Positions 1-9,204 are shown, numbered from the stretch's first letter. The stretch: DNA of 50,946 nucleotides from Lewinellaceae bacterium SD302 (GCA_002591745.1 PDLQ01000035.1:1-50946); one strand, 5' to 3'. Program-made: numbers and translations. The notes: generated from the sequence alone by a model not told the origin.

Positions 1-29
1 GGAGAGTAAAGGATGTAAACGAAGTACAT
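1..29 (-). CDS. GIY-YIG protein, 5' end only (runs off the window)
   Basis: The first 29 bases, read on the minus strand, encode MYFVYILYS followed by part of a tenth codon. This is identical to the start of the complete GIY-YIG gene at 152-424. The start codon complement is at 27-29. The rest lies before the window. It is the next unit of a tandem array with a 395-bp period. Confidence 0.7.
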
Positions 30-48
30 TTAGTGTATAGGTGCTAAT

Positions 49-87
49 AAAAAAAGCCCGTTCCAGAAAAAAATGGAACGAGCTTTT
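49..87 (-). terminator. Rho-independent terminator after the tRNA fragment
   Basis: A 14-bp stem with one mismatch (arms 52-65 and 74-87) is followed on the minus strand by a run of seven T. An identical copy lies at 444-482 behind the complete tRNA. Confidence 0.85.
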
Positions 88-89
88 AG

Positions 90-119
90 TGGAGAATGCC
101 GGAGTCGAACCGGCGACCT
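90..119 (-). pseudogene. tRNA-Ala 3' fragment (T arm and acceptor 3' strand)
   Basis: These 30 nt are identical to the last 30 nt of the complete tRNA-Ala at 485-558: T stem-loop, acceptor 3' strand and discriminator A. Upstream of it on the minus strand there is no D arm or anticodon arm, but a 6-bp hairpin (120-125 with 130-135) and then the 3' end of the GIY-YIG gene. It cannot form a tRNA and resembles a duplicated attachment site. Confidence 0.85.
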
Positions 120-151
120 TCCCGCTTAGGCGGGACGCAAAGTCTCACTAT

Positions 152-395
152 CTATGCAGGCATGGGGAAGGGGTTGGATACGTAGCTTTTACAGAGTTGC
201 TCGATAAACTTCCTGGACTTCTTCCGCTTGATGGCGTTTTCTCTCTGATAAGCTGCGGATGCACTATCGAACTTTTCCAAGCAGGCAATCACCCAGGGGC
301 ACCCCGCCTTAGTACTTTTGGATCGACCTTGTGAATGCCGCAGGAATCGATCTGCTAATTGGCCTGTATAGCCAACGTAATACCTGTTCCTGGAA

Positions 396-424
<29 letters not shown>
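152..424 (-). CDS. Small GIY-YIG nuclease-domain protein (UPF0213-like)
   Basis: This 90-aa protein is essentially one GIY-YIG nuclease domain. VYI (residues 4-6) and YVG (16-18) form the signature, R26 is in the position of the catalytic Arg, and AYQRENAIK carries a candidate metal-binding Glu. The length fits the single-domain UPF0213 family, whose members are putative structure- or site-specific DNA endonucleases, mostly uncharacterised. The gene sits directly behind the tRNA-Ala terminator, and its first ten codons lie inside the 119-bp direct repeat. A second copy begins at 29 and leaves the window. The repeated coupling to a tRNA 3' fragment suggests a role in the spread of the unit; that is inference. 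Confidence 0.85.
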
Positions 425-558
<134 letters not shown>

Positions 559-578
559 ATTGGTTGTTTAAGCGGATG

Positions 579-609
579 CAAATGTAGGAGAGGTTTTTGT
601 TTTATGCAA
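579..609 (-). promoter_or_regulatory. Bacteroidota-type promoter of tRNA-Ala
   Basis: On the minus strand TTG (607-609), a 20-nt spacer and TACATTTG (579-586) match the Bacteroidota sigma consensus TTG-N17-23-TAnnTTTG. The -7 element ends 20 nt before the mature tRNA 5' end. Confidence 0.85.
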
Positions 610-715
610 GGGCTAAGGAAAAAAAATCATCTGCCAATAACTAATGATCGCTTAGATCGAGATGCTATATTGCATGATTAGCCTACAGTGTACATTTTCA
701 TCCCCCTAAAAAAGC

Positions 716-749
716 AAAAGCCCCTTGATCGTTAACCGAGGGGCTTTTT
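716..749. terminator. Bidirectional rho-independent terminator
   Basis: AAAAGCCCC (716-724) pairs with GGGGCTTTT (740-748), with A and T runs outside. It lies about 300 bp beyond the 3' end of the sensor gene that stops at 1046. The rest of 559-1045 is AT-rich and shows no gene. Confidence 0.8.
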
Positions 750-1008
750 AATATAGTCTAAGGAATTAAAAAACTGTTTTAGAGAAAGCAAACTTGAATA
801 GGGAGTAAATTCAATAGATGTTGTTTGAGAGCTTGATCCAAAGATAAAGCGACTCCCCCCAGCCATACTGATAATATAATTTCAAAGAGTGGTAAAATAG
901 TACCATCGAAACCAATCACTTGCTAATAACTTTAATTCAATTGATTACATATTCATCAAATCATGCATTTGAAATTAACTTCCCTGCAGAAAATCGTCAC
1001 TCGTAAAG

Positions 1009-1030
1009 TAGTATCATCCGTTTGATACTA
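1009..1030 (-). terminator. Short hairpin just after the hybrid sensor gene (weak terminator)
   Basis: TAGTATCA (1009-1016) and TGATACTA (1023-1030) form an 8-bp perfect stem with a 6-nt loop, 16 bp past the stop of the minus-strand sensor gene. The T run after it is poor, so termination here is uncertain; the stronger hairpin is at 716-749. Confidence 0.4.
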
Positions 1031-1045
1031 TTTTACCAGTCATCT

Positions 1046-3763
1046 TCAACCGGGGTTGACTTCCTGAGATGGTGACAAACCAAACCGCTGCTTGTACAGT
1101 TTAGAAAAATAGCCCGGATCTGAGAAACCAACCTGGAAGCAGGTCTCGGAGACGGAGTTTGCGGAAGAACGCAATAGCTGCTGTGCTTTCTGCAAACGGA
1201 ATTCGTTCAATAGTTTTCCCGGGGTGTTGCCGATGGAATTCTTCACTTTGCGAAAAAGCTGGACCCGGCTAACGGTAAGAGTTTCAGCCATCCGGTCGAT
1301 AGAAAAGTTTTCGTCTGCGTAATTTTCCTGGATAGTTTTCTGGACTTTCGCAATGAAAGGGTCAACCTGCTCTTCTACCTCTACTTCCTTCGCTGGCTCA
1401 GCGGCAAATAAATTGGTAATGACGCTTTCCCACTTCAATTTGCTCCTTTGCTGCTGCTGCAGTAGTGCATCTACCTGACGATTGAGGTCATTTAGCGGAA
1501 AGGGTTTGCTCATCCAGACGACAGCTCCGGCATCAAGGGCTTCCTTGCGGTGTTCCTCGGTATTGAAAGCGGTCAGGACGATAATCGGAATGTGGGAGGT
1601 CAATTCATCATCGACCAGTTTCCGGCAAAGTTCTCCGCCATTATAATCTGGCAGCATCCAGTCGGAGATGATCAGATCGGGGATTTCTTGCTTGGCAAGT
1701 TCTAATCCCAGCTCGGCAGTTCCGGCCGTAAGCACTCTGAATCGTTTAGACAGTTCGGAAGCAACAAAGGTAGCTAGTTCCGGTTCGTCTTCTACAATTA
1801 AGATAGTGGCTTTGTCTTCTGTCTTGGCTTCATCGAAAGCTAAATTTTCTGCATTCCACTCAGTCAGCACTGCTACTTTGACAGGCAAAATAAGTTCAAA
1901 CTTAGTTCCAACATCTAATTTGGAATCCATGGAAATCCTACCGCCCAACACGCCAACCAGTTCTTTCACCAGGGCTAGGCCGATGCCACTCCCCCCTTTC
2001 AGTTTGCCTTGCGCCCCCTGAAAGTATCTTTTATAAACCTGCTGCTGCTCCGCTTCCGCCATGCCCGGGCCACTGTCATTGACCTCAATTGTTAGCTGGC
2101 TATTTCCGTCAGTTTGCACTACTTGTACGTGCAAGGAAACCTCATCGCCAGGATCACAGTACTTTATGGCGTTGGTCAGCAAGTTGGAGACGATACGATC
2201 CGTTTTTCCGTAGTCCAAAATGAATTGCGAGCCGGGAACATCAATCGTTGGTTTGAAGTTGATGCCTTTATCCTGCGCGAGCTGTTCGAAGCGTTGGCTA
2301 ATACTCTTAAAGCTGGTGTCTAGACGCCCCACCTGGGCGTTTTCCTTCAGCAACTTGGCATCAGCTTTATTCCAGTCGAGAATCTGGTTGAACAGGTCCA
2401 TCAGTCTGATCCCGTTTCGACGGGCTAATTGAACATCAGCTTTATCGGATTCATTTTCTACCTGACTTTCCAGTCTTTCCAGTGGCCCCAGCATTAAAGC
2501 CAGCGGTGTTCTGATGTCGTGGGCAATAGAAGCGAAGAATTTACTCCTCGTATTACTGATTTCTTTCTCATTTTCCAACTGCAAGGCCAGCCGCTTCCTT
2601 CGGCTTCGATTGGCGTAGAGGAAGAAGCCAAGGATGCCAATCAGAACCAAAGCAATCAGTACGGCGATGATCGTGCGGTCCCGTTCAATGGTTCTTGCCT
2701 GTTGCAATTCCATGATCGTGGCCTCTTTTTCCGCACTTTGGTATTTGGCCTGCCATTCCTGGACTTCGTCTTTACGACGCTCTTCCTGAATTTTGTAGTA
2801 ATAATTTCTTGAGTCGCCAAGCCACTCTGCCCCTTCTTCATATCTACCCGACAAAAAATAGACATCGGAGTAGGATTCGGCCAAAACCAGCAACATACCA
2901 TCGTCCTCTTTCGCTTCGATTACCGGTCTAAGTTTATTAAGTAAGGACAGACCCTGTTCGGTTTTCCCCAGATAAGCCATATTTACGGCATAGTCCATTT
3001 TCGTTCTTAACTGCATGGTTTCCCTGCTTAGCAAGTGCACACTATCCAGTACAATTTTGTATAAACTATCCGCTTTTTCGTATTCCCTAACAGCATGGAA
3101 TAGATAGGCCCTGCTTTTGTCTAAACTTAACTTTTGTTTATATGAAATACTGCTATTCGCTGCAATCTCACCGGCCTGATCGTAGTAAATCAACGCCTCT
3201 TCGTGCTCATCGATGAAGGTGTAAAGTAGGCCCAGCATGTTATTGAAGGAGAACGACAGATCGTGATTATTAAAATTGGCACTTATCTCCAGACCTTTTT
3301 TAAAGAGTGCGGCGGCTTCATCCATATCTACCTGTCGATAGTGAAAATAAGCCAGATAGTAGTAGTATTCCGCTTGCAGTATATGACTTCCCCCGTTTTC
3401 TGCAGTCAAAGAATCGACTCTGACTTTCATCTTATCCAGTATGGTCGTGCTGACCTCTCCAAATCCGGCCGCCTGCAGGCGCAACATCACTCCACCGATA
3501 AATTTGTAGTGCCAGATGTCAGCTTCCTCTCTCGTCAAACTCAAAATAGCATCTGCCATTGCCCGATCCGAGTTCGCCCAAATTTCCAGTAATTCTTCAC
3601 CGGAAGCACTGAATCTCCAATCAGTCCAAATGTCCAGCTTTTGCTCTGGCTCTGCGTTTTGGATGCGTAGCAGGATACTGTCTGTCCTATTCGTAGCTCC
3701 AACGTGCTGGATTAGCAAAACAGCGAACAATAGGGTGCCCCACAGTTTCATACGTAAATTCAT
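1046..3763 (-). CDS. Hybrid two-component system protein (TPR sensor, histidine kinase, receiver, AraC HTH)
   Basis: The 905-aa protein combines a whole signalling pathway. An N-terminal signal peptide or anchor (MNLRMKLWGTLLFAVLLIQ) leads into a TPR-like helical periplasmic region to about residue 355. A transmembrane segment follows at about 361-383, then HisKA with the phospho-accepting H415 in FFASIAHDIRTPL, and a HATPase domain (N box, GSGIGLAL). The receiver has its phospho-acceptor at D701 (IISDWMLPD) and conserved Lys in SKPF, and an AraC helix-turn-helix occupies the last 110 residues. The sensor is of TPR type, not the Y_Y_Y propeller type of polysaccharide regulators, so the ligand cannot be inferred. 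No target operon adjoins; tadA diverges upstream. Confidence 0.93.
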   Translation of the reverse strand: MNLRMKLWGTLLFAVLLIQHVGATNRTDSILLRIQNAEPEQKLDIWTDWRFSASGEELLEIWANSDRAMADAILSLTREEADIWHYKFIGGVMLRLQAAGFGEVSTTILDKMKVRVDSLTAENGGSHILQAEYYYYLAYFHYRQVDMDEAAALFKKGLEISANFNNHDLSFSFNNMLGLLYTFIDEHEEALIYYDQAGEIAANSSISYKQKLSLDKSRAYLFHAVREYEKADSLYKIVLDSVHLLSRETMQLRTKMDYAVNMAYLGKTEQGLSLLNKLRPVIEAKEDDGMLLVLAESYSDVYFLSGRYEEGAEWLGDSRNYYYKIQEERRKDEVQEWQAKYQSAEKEATIMELQQARTIERDRTIIAVLIALVLIGILGFFLYANRSRRKRLALQLENEKEISNTRSKFFASIAHDIRTPLALMLGPLERLESQVENESDKADVQLARRNGIRLMDLFNQILDWNKADAKLLKENAQVGRLDTSFKSISQRFEQLAQDKGINFKPTIDVPGSQFILDYGKTDRIVSNLLTNAIKYCDPGDEVSLHVQVVQTDGNSQLTIEVNDSGPGMAEAEQQQVYKRYFQGAQGKLKGGSGIGLALVKELVGVLGGRISMDSKLDVGTKFELILPVKVAVLTEWNAENLAFDEAKTEDKATILIVEDEPELATFVASELSKRFRVLTAGTAELGLELAKQEIPDLIISDWMLPDYNGGELCRKLVDDELTSHIPIIVLTAFNTEEHRKEALDAGAVVWMSKPFPLNDLNRQVDALLQQQQRSKLKWESVITNLFAAEPAKEVEVEEQVDPFIAKVQKTIQENYADENFSIDRMAETLTVSRVQLFRKVKNSIGNTPGKLLNEFRLQKAQQLLRSSANSVSETCFQVGFSDPGYFSKLYKQRFGLSPSQEVNPG

Positions 3764-3982
3764 TTGATGATTTCAGCTAACGGTATGCTAGTAGCGAATC
3801 CTTATATTATTTTGCAGGGTGGAAAGCGTAAGACCAAGTCTGGTCAAAAAAAATCGATCGTAAAACAAAACCTGAATTATCAGACCCCGGGTGTATAAAT
3901 GGGGACGTAATGTAGGAATGAAAACCCAAACTAATTACATTGCGCCTTAGAGAACGTTCAATCATTATCTCTTCATATTCCT

Positions 3983-4426
3983 ATGCTCACAGTTTACGAC
4001 GACACCTACTTCATGAAACAGGCCCTTAAAGAGGCCAGCTTAGCCGCAGCTGCCGGTGAAATTCCGGTGGGCGCAGTTGTTGTTACCCAAGAGCGCATCA
4101 TCGCCCGGGGCCATAACCAGACCGAGCAGCTCACCGACGTCACGGCCCACGCCGAGATCATCGCCCTCACCGCAGCCGCCAATTTCCTGGGAGCCAAGTA
4201 CCTGACCGATTGCACGCTCTACGTTACCCTGGAACCCTGTGTGATGTGCGCAGGTGCACTGGCCTGGGCTCAACTTGGCCGGATCGTTTACGGGGCGGGC
4301 GACGAAAAGCGCGGTTTCATGCGTCATGGCCGAGAGTTGCTGCACCCCAAAACCAAACTCGAATTCGGCATCTTACACAACGAATGCGCCGAACTCATGA
4401 CCGGTTTTTTCAAAAGCCGCCGTTAA
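3983..4426 (+). CDS. tadA: tRNA-specific adenosine deaminase
   Basis: TadA converts the wobble adenosine 34 of tRNA-Arg(ACG) to inosine in the cytoplasm. The 147-aa length is normal. The zinc-dependent cytidine/adenosine deaminase motif is complete: H56-A57-E58 (E58 as proton shuttle) and P85-C-V-M-C89 (zinc ligands C86 and C89). The C-terminal part with HGRELLHPKTKLEFGI is typical of bacterial TadA. The ATG at 3983 is used because family members begin with a similar DxxFMxxAL segment. It diverges from the hybrid sensor gene with a 219-bp gap. Confidence 0.93.
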   Translation: MLTVYDDTYFMKQALKEASLAAAAGEIPVGAVVVTQERIIARGHNQTEQLTDVTAHAEIIALTAAANFLGAKYLTDCTLYVTLEPCVMCAGALAWAQLGRIVYGAGDEKRGFMRHGRELLHPKTKLEFGILHNECAELMTGFFKSRR

Positions 4427-4530
4427 AAAAAAGAGTTTAGTAGTTAAAATTTCGCTAAAGCCGCCCGGGTGTTTAGACATTCCCCGGTTAAATGGTCTTT
4501 CTTAAAGTATCCAATAAAAGACTCCCAAGC

Positions 4531-5070
4531 ATGAAATATTTATTCGCCCTACTCTCGGCCCTTTTTCTGTTCTCTTCCTGTGGGCCCAGACTCAGTCCCT
4601 TTACCCAGCGACTCTACGAAGAGCAGAACTGGAATAAAGATGACCTCAGTCGCATTCAATACTATCTCTCCGAAGACCTGGTACTGACCAGGGAACTGCG
4701 CGACGGTAAATCCGAAATTCGCAACGGCCAGATAAAGATCGTCGATGGCCGTGAAGTAGAGCAGATCGTTTTCAAACGTAACACGCCCGGTGTCTTCGTT
4801 TTTGCCCCCAAGGAAGGCCGGCTCGCCGTATCCTTTGAAAGCAACGATGAGAACTACCTTATTTTCGGCGCTAACCCTAAATCCGGTAACCGCTATACCC
4901 TCCTGGCCGGCGAGTGGAGCCGCAATGGCCGTTACGGTAAAGTTCAATACGGCGGTCGAGAATGGCGCGTTAGCACCAGCGATGCCTATGCCTCTATACT
5001 GGTACCATTGAAGCGGGAACGTAACCGGAATACGAACGGGCGCGTTGTTGGCGGGCGGAAGGTGGATTAA
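4531..5070 (+). CDS. Predicted lipoprotein, unknown function
   Basis: This 179-aa protein starts at the ATG at 4531, because MKYLFALLSALFLFSSC is a clean lipoprotein signal with a lipobox Cys. The frame is open further upstream to 4492 but adds only a polar stretch. The mature part is rich in beta strands with repeated R/G turns (RELRDGKSEIRNGQIKIVDGREVEQIVF), compatible with a small beta-barrel or sandwich. No family was recognised. It follows tadA by about 100 bp on the same strand and may share its transcript. Confidence 0.75.
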   Translation: MKYLFALLSALFLFSSCGPRLSPFTQRLYEEQNWNKDDLSRIQYYLSEDLVLTRELRDGKSEIRNGQIKIVDGREVEQIVFKRNTPGVFVFAPKEGRLAVSFESNDENYLIFGANPKSGNRYTLLAGEWSRNGRYGKVQYGGREWRVSTSDAYASILVPLKRERNRNTNGRVVGGRKVD

Positions 5071-5144
5071 TAAGCATGGAGTGCTGCGCGGTCATCCTAA
5101 CTGCCCGGAGTTATTCATTATAACCTGTCCGGTACGTTTTGAGC

Positions 5145-5308
5145 TATACTCCCTTCGGGCACAAGAGGTGAAAATTTGACGAGCTGATTTTATCGGCTGG
5201 CAAACTGGCGAGATAAAGGCATAGCCATAGCTACGGCAAGACTCGGCGGTGAAGTCAGGCGGAAAAAGCGGCCGTCAAAAATCACCTGGTGTGCCCGAGG
5301 GGAGTATA
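5145..5308. repeat. 164-bp imperfect palindrome (MITE- or REP-like)
   Basis: Outer arms 5145-5163 and 5290-5308 are inverted copies with 18 of 19 matches. Complementarity continues inward with more mismatches (AGGTGA at 5165 against TCACCT near 5286, then partly matching stretches). It fills most of the 335-bp space between the lipoprotein gene and the transporter gene, which otherwise holds nothing recognisable. The transporter transcript would run into it, so a structured 3' UTR is an alternative. Confidence 0.6.
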
Positions 5309-5405
5309 TCACGCCACAAACAATGTGGTCTTCCGCTAAGCTGATCGTCAGAGCTTGTGTTCGGCTAGCCAAATTGGGTGGCCGGGCAGGTCACTCTGTG
5401 CTTTG

Positions 5406-7070
5406 CTAATCAATCGGCTGCACGAGAACGACCCTCGCCGCCACGTAGGCTTCGGCGATGTGATCGAAGATGTGTTCCGGTGACACCAGGTCCGGGATGA
5501 GGTCCACTGAAGTCAGCATATCACAGGGCTGCTCTTTCAGGCCGACCAGGAATACCTGAATATTACGCAGTTCCAGCTCCAGGATGCTGTCTTCCAGGGT
5601 ATACAGTCCGGATTGATCGATAAAAGGTACTCGGTCCATTCGGATAATGACTACTCGCACCGGGTCTTTGACCAATTCCATCTGCTGTTTAAAATAAGCA
5701 GTGAAGCCAAAAAATAGTGGTCCACTGATGTGCTTGACAAGCACACGATCCTTATTGGCTTCGAAAAAGGGCAACTCATCCTGCCATGGCTTCTCATCTT
5801 CCAGTGCCTCCAGGTCCGAAGAAGACAGGCGCTCCTCACCGGATTTTCCGGATTTGATCATGAAAAGCAGGGAAGCCAAAGCTAATCCTACGCCCACGGC
5901 CTGAATAAGGCTACCGAAAGTAGTGATCAGCAATACGATCACCAGTACGGCGGCGTCTGATTTAGGAACTTTAGTCAGGTGTTTCAAACCTTTGAAATCG
6001 ATGATCTTAATACCAACCGGGATCAGGAGACCCGCCAGTACTGCCAGCGGGATCCGTGAAGCGAGGGAGCCAAGACCCAGTAAAACGGCCAGCAGAAAAA
6101 GTCCGTGAATCGTTCCGGACAACCGGGTTTTTCCTCCCGCATTTATATTTACCACGGTACCCTTGGTAGAACCGGCTCCCGGAATACCACCGAATAAGCC
6201 GGCGAGGGTATTACCGATACCCTGTCCGATCAACTCGCGATTACTGTTGTGACGGGTTTTGGTCATATTGTCGGCAATCACTGAGGTGAGCAGTGAATCG
6301 ATACTACCCAAAACTGCCAGGACCACCGCATATTCGAGTACCATCGCCCAATCGGCCTGGCCCAGCGAGCCTATAATTGTAGAAAGTTCCAGCCCAGGTA
6401 GCCCCGCCGGAATTTCTCCGATCAGGGGCACATCCCAACCCAGTACGATTACCGTTACCGTGGCAACAACCAGCGCGGCGAGCGCAGCGGGAATCTTTTT
6501 GGTCAGTAAGGGAAACAGGAAATAAACGGCCACGGTAAGCAGCCCCGCACCTAACGCTTGAATATTGATCGAACTGAATATCCGCGGCAAATCCTGGATC
6601 ACCTTAACCGTGCTCTTCGGAGAATCCAGTCCGACGAAGGGCGCGATCTGTAAGATGATAATGATAAGGCCCACTCCACTCATGAACCCACTGACTACGG
6701 GGTACGGGAAATATTTAACGTAGCCCGCGATATTTAACAGACCAAATACGATCTGCACGATCCCCCCCAGGGTGAAAGCCAGTAAAATAATACCGAGCCC
6801 GGATTCAATACTCCCGGTTTGTTCCAGAACAGCCGTTACCAAAGCTGCTGAAACTACTGTCATTGGCCCGGTTGGTCCACTTGCCTGAGTCTCCGTACCC
6901 CCGAATAGAGCTGCGAAGATACCCACGAAGATCGCTCCGTAAAGGCCGGCGGCAGCTCCTAAACCGGATTGGACACCGAATGCCAGTGCTAGTGGTAATG
7001 CAATTACGCCGGCAACGAGCCCGCCGGTGAGGTCTCCACGGATGTGGCTGAAGTCAAAATATTTGGCCAT
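5406..7070 (-). CDS. SulP/SLC26-family anion transporter with STAS domain
   Basis: This 554-aa inner-membrane protein is predicted to transport sulfate, bicarbonate or another anion. The N-terminal signature is RGDLTGGLVAGVIALPLALAF, followed by GLYGAIFVGIFAALFGG and GPTGPMTVV, then many hydrophobic helices. A cytoplasmic STAS domain occupies roughly residues 445-545 (IRMDRVPFIDQSGL). The length is typical. The start is set at the ATG at 7070; the frame extends to 7100 only through a TTG and a polar lead. Substrate is undetermined: both SulP sulfate permeases and BicA-type bicarbonate symporters share these features. No sulfate-assimilation or carbonic anhydrase gene is adjacent. Confidence 0.9.
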   Translation of the reverse strand: MAKYFDFSHIRGDLTGGLVAGVIALPLALAFGVQSGLGAAAGLYGAIFVGIFAALFGGTETQASGPTGPMTVVSAALVTAVLEQTGSIESGLGIILLAFTLGGIVQIVFGLLNIAGYVKYFPYPVVSGFMSGVGLIIIILQIAPFVGLDSPKSTVKVIQDLPRIFSSINIQALGAGLLTVAVYFLFPLLTKKIPAALAALVVATVTVIVLGWDVPLIGEIPAGLPGLELSTIIGSLGQADWAMVLEYAVVLAVLGSIDSLLTSVIADNMTKTRHNSNRELIGQGIGNTLAGLFGGIPGAGSTKGTVVNINAGGKTRLSGTIHGLFLLAVLLGLGSLASRIPLAVLAGLLIPVGIKIIDFKGLKHLTKVPKSDAAVLVIVLLITTFGSLIQAVGVGLALASLLFMIKSGKSGEERLSSSDLEALEDEKPWQDELPFFEANKDRVLVKHISGPLFFGFTAYFKQQMELVKDPVRVVIIRMDRVPFIDQSGLYTLEDSILELELRNIQVFLVGLKEQPCDMLTSVDLIPDLVSPEHIFDHIAEAYVAARVVLVQPID

Positions 7071-7231
7071 AGAACAGGGGGTCTTTTCCCCAGAACCCAA
7101 AGGTCAGGGGAATGTTGAGGCCAGACGAAGATTATTCTTCCCGAAAAAAGAATTCTCCATATTTTCACTTTACCGGTAGGGGTAATACTTCGCCTGCTAC
7201 ATCTATTGGGTGTAACGCAAAATACATAATT

Positions 7232-7807
7232 ATGAGAAAGCTACTCTTTCCTCCTCTACTACTTTTTCTGGCCCTAATAGTTCAATCCGGTCAACTAAGC
7301 GCCCAACGCGAAAGTACTTTACTTGGCGACCTGGACCTTACCGGGGCCTGGGGCGGAGTCACCTATAATTACAGCGCATTGGGCGACGATGGAGCCTACA
7401 TTCGTGGCGGCTACGGCGGACTGGAGTTCGGCAACCAGATCTTCATTGGCTACGGTGGCTGGCGCATCAAGGACGATGTTCGCCTGACCGACATCGGCCG
7501 TAATTTTGAATTGCGTCACGGTGGTTTAATCACCGCTTATACGCCCAACAGCTACAAATCTATCCACCCCCGCTTATCCTTTACCATCGGCCCCGGTCGC
7601 GTGGAAGTTGACGGCCAACGCGACCGGGTCTTCGTAGCCCAGCCAGCCGCCGGCGTGGAACTCAACCTCTTCCAGGTCTTCCGTCTTGGTATCGAGGGTG
7701 GCTACCGCTACGTAGGTAATGTAGCCCTGGACGACGTAGATATTGCCAGCGAAGATGTTTCTTCCTTCTTTCTCCAGATTGAGGCCCGCTTTGGATTTAG
7801 CTGGTAA
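7232..7807 (+). CDS. Predicted outer-membrane beta-barrel protein
   Basis: This 191-aa protein begins at the ATG at 7232, which gives a proper signal peptide (MRKLLFPPLLLFLALIV...LSAQ). The mature part alternates short amphipathic strands with glycine-rich turns (GAYIRGGYGGLEFGNQIFIGYGG, cut by polar turns) and ends in the aromatic terminus RFGFSW, as expected for a small outer-membrane barrel. No enzyme motif is seen. It diverges from the SulP gene. The long hairpin at 7815-7868 follows directly. Confidence 0.75.
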   Translation: MRKLLFPPLLLFLALIVQSGQLSAQRESTLLGDLDLTGAWGGVTYNYSALGDDGAYIRGGYGGLEFGNQIFIGYGGWRIKDDVRLTDIGRNFELRHGGLITAYTPNSYKSIHPRLSFTIGPGRVEVDGQRDRVFVAQPAAGVELNLFQVFRLGIEGGYRYVGNVALDDVDIASEDVSSFFLQIEARFGFSW

Positions 7808-7814
7808 GACTTCA

Positions 7815-7868
7815 GAAGTAATTACGGTTTTGCCTCACTGTGGAGCCAGGCAAAATCGTAATTGCTTC
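7815..7868 (+). terminator. Long hairpin after the beta-barrel gene
   Basis: Arms 7815-7835 and 7848-7868 pair over 21 positions, with 19 Watson-Crick matches and two positions that can form G-U pairs in RNA, around a 12-nt loop. It starts 8 bp after the stop codon. There is no T run, so it may act as an RNA-stabilising 3' structure rather than a classical terminator. Confidence 0.6.
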
Positions 7869-7910
7869 CATTGATTATCCGCCAGTATTGCCGTTTAGCT
7901 TGATACAGAC

Positions 7911-7962
7911 ATGGCTACTTCCCCTTCCGTGATCGTCACTCTGGTACTCTGAGTTGCCAGCT
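7911..7962 (+). repeat. Diverged dispersed repeat, copy 1
   Basis: This stretch resembles 9205-9256 with spaced identical blocks in the same order: GCTACTT, TGATCGTC, GG.T.CT, GAGTTG, AGC. The pair brackets the transglutaminase-like gene. It opens with the same GCTACTT word as the dispersed intergenic motif seen elsewhere in the window. Confidence 0.5.
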
Positions 7963-8045
7963 TGAATAAAAAATTCAGTTTCCCGGCGCAACCATCGCAC
8001 AGGTCCCTCGTCTTTGGGTTGAAACAACCCATAAAAACACCCACC

Positions 8046-9179
8046 GTGCGCAACTTACTCGTCTTACTCTGTCTTTTTTTGCTGACCAGCCTATCCGCCC
8101 AGCGCAAACAATTACCCATTGTACTGGCCTCCTCCGACCTGTTAGACATCCGGGAGGGCGGCGAATTCCGGCCGGGCGCCTGGTCATTGGTCCCCGATTT
8201 GAAACCGGACGTTTATACTTCCAATCAGATTGGCAGTACGGTTACCTTTTATACTGATCTGGATTCCATCAGCTACCTCATCCACCCGGATTCGGTGTAT
8301 GACTTCGTGGTGCTGTTGAACGGAGTCGATTCCGCCTATACTCAGATCCGCTACCAACCGTCTTATCTCGATGTACTGCGGGGGGCCGAAGCATTCGATT
8401 ACGACGACCAAACCGCTATCCCCGAATTCGTCTATCAGGATTCCTCTGCCACGGAGTTGCGGAAACTGCGAACGGCTTTCAACCTTGACTCCATCGCCGG
8501 CGGGGGGAACGAAATTTCGCGCGTACTGAATGTCCTGCACTGGATCCACGAACTGATTCCGCACGATGGCCAACACGACAACCCTGTTGTAAAAAATGCC
8601 TTCAGCATGATCAACGAGTGCCGCCGGGATGACCGGGGACTAAATTGCCGGGGACTTTCTACGGTACTGAACGAATGCTACCTGGCGCTTGGTTTTAAAT
8701 CGCGATTCGTAACCTGCATGCCCAAAGATTCCGTATTTGACGACTGCCACGTCATCAACACTGTATATTCCAACGATTTAGACAAATGGATCTGGCTGGA
8801 CCCCTCCCACGATGCCTACGTAATGAACGAGCGGGGCGAACTCCTCGGCTTTGCCGAAGTACGCCAACGTCTGATCGATGGTGCCCCCCTGATCCTGAAC
8901 CCCTCCGCCAACTGGAACCGTCAGTCTTCGACCCTGAAAGAGTACTACCTCGAAATTTACATGGCAAAAAACCTGTACCGCTTTAGCACCCCGCTGAGGA
9001 GCGAATACAACCTGGAAACCAACGCCCCGGGTAAAACTCGTGCCTACGTAGAATTGCTGCCACTGGATGCTTTTCAGCAATCTCCTAAAGTAGAAAGGAC
9101 CGTAGCCAAAAGTTCCGGCGTCACTTTCGTCACCTATAAGACTAACAACCCCGATCACTTCTGGGCGGCACCTAAGTAG
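8046..9179 (+). CDS. Secreted transglutaminase-like protein
   Basis: From the GTG at 8046 the protein has 377 aa and begins directly with a signal peptide (RNLLVLLCLFLLTSLSAQ). The open frame reaches back to a TTG at 7962 but that lead is polar and lies in a repeat. A transglutaminase-core fold is indicated by a Cys-His-Asp triad: C201 in GLNCRGLSTVLNE, H235 in DDCHVINTVY and D252 in WIWLDPSHDAYV. A preceding helix (VLNVLHWIHELIPHDGQ) is typical of the family. The role could be cross-linking, peptidase or amidase; the sequence does not decide. The export signal points to periplasm or surface. Confidence 0.85.
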   Translation: MRNLLVLLCLFLLTSLSAQRKQLPIVLASSDLLDIREGGEFRPGAWSLVPDLKPDVYTSNQIGSTVTFYTDLDSISYLIHPDSVYDFVVLLNGVDSAYTQIRYQPSYLDVLRGAEAFDYDDQTAIPEFVYQDSSATELRKLRTAFNLDSIAGGGNEISRVLNVLHWIHELIPHDGQHDNPVVKNAFSMINECRRDDRGLNCRGLSTVLNECYLALGFKSRFVTCMPKDSVFDDCHVINTVYSNDLDKWIWLDPSHDAYVMNERGELLGFAEVRQRLIDGAPLILNPSANWNRQSSTLKEYYLEIYMAKNLYRFSTPLRSEYNLETNAPGKTRAYVELLPLDAFQQSPKVERTVAKSSGVTFVTYKTNNPDHFWAAPK

Positions 9180-9204
9180 CTTCGTCATCGTCATTACAAA
9201 ACGA

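Larger units (their letters stand above)
1..119. repeat. Direct repeat, copy 1 of a 395-bp-period tandem unit
   Basis: Bases 1-119 are identical, base for base, to 396-514. On the minus strand each copy holds, in order, the last 30 nt of tRNA-Ala, a terminator, a short leader and the first ten codons of a GIY-YIG gene. Identity stops at 119/514, inside the tRNA variable region. Copy 1 therefore has only a tRNA 3' fragment, while copy 2 belongs to an intact tRNA. Confidence 0.95.

Noticed and set aside
90..163. A second tRNA gene in the first repeat copy
   Set aside because: Only the T arm and acceptor 3' strand are present. No D arm, anticodon arm or 5' acceptor strand can be folded.
5190..5372. 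60-codon minus-strand frame
   Set aside because: It runs across the imperfect palindrome and has no protein-like features.
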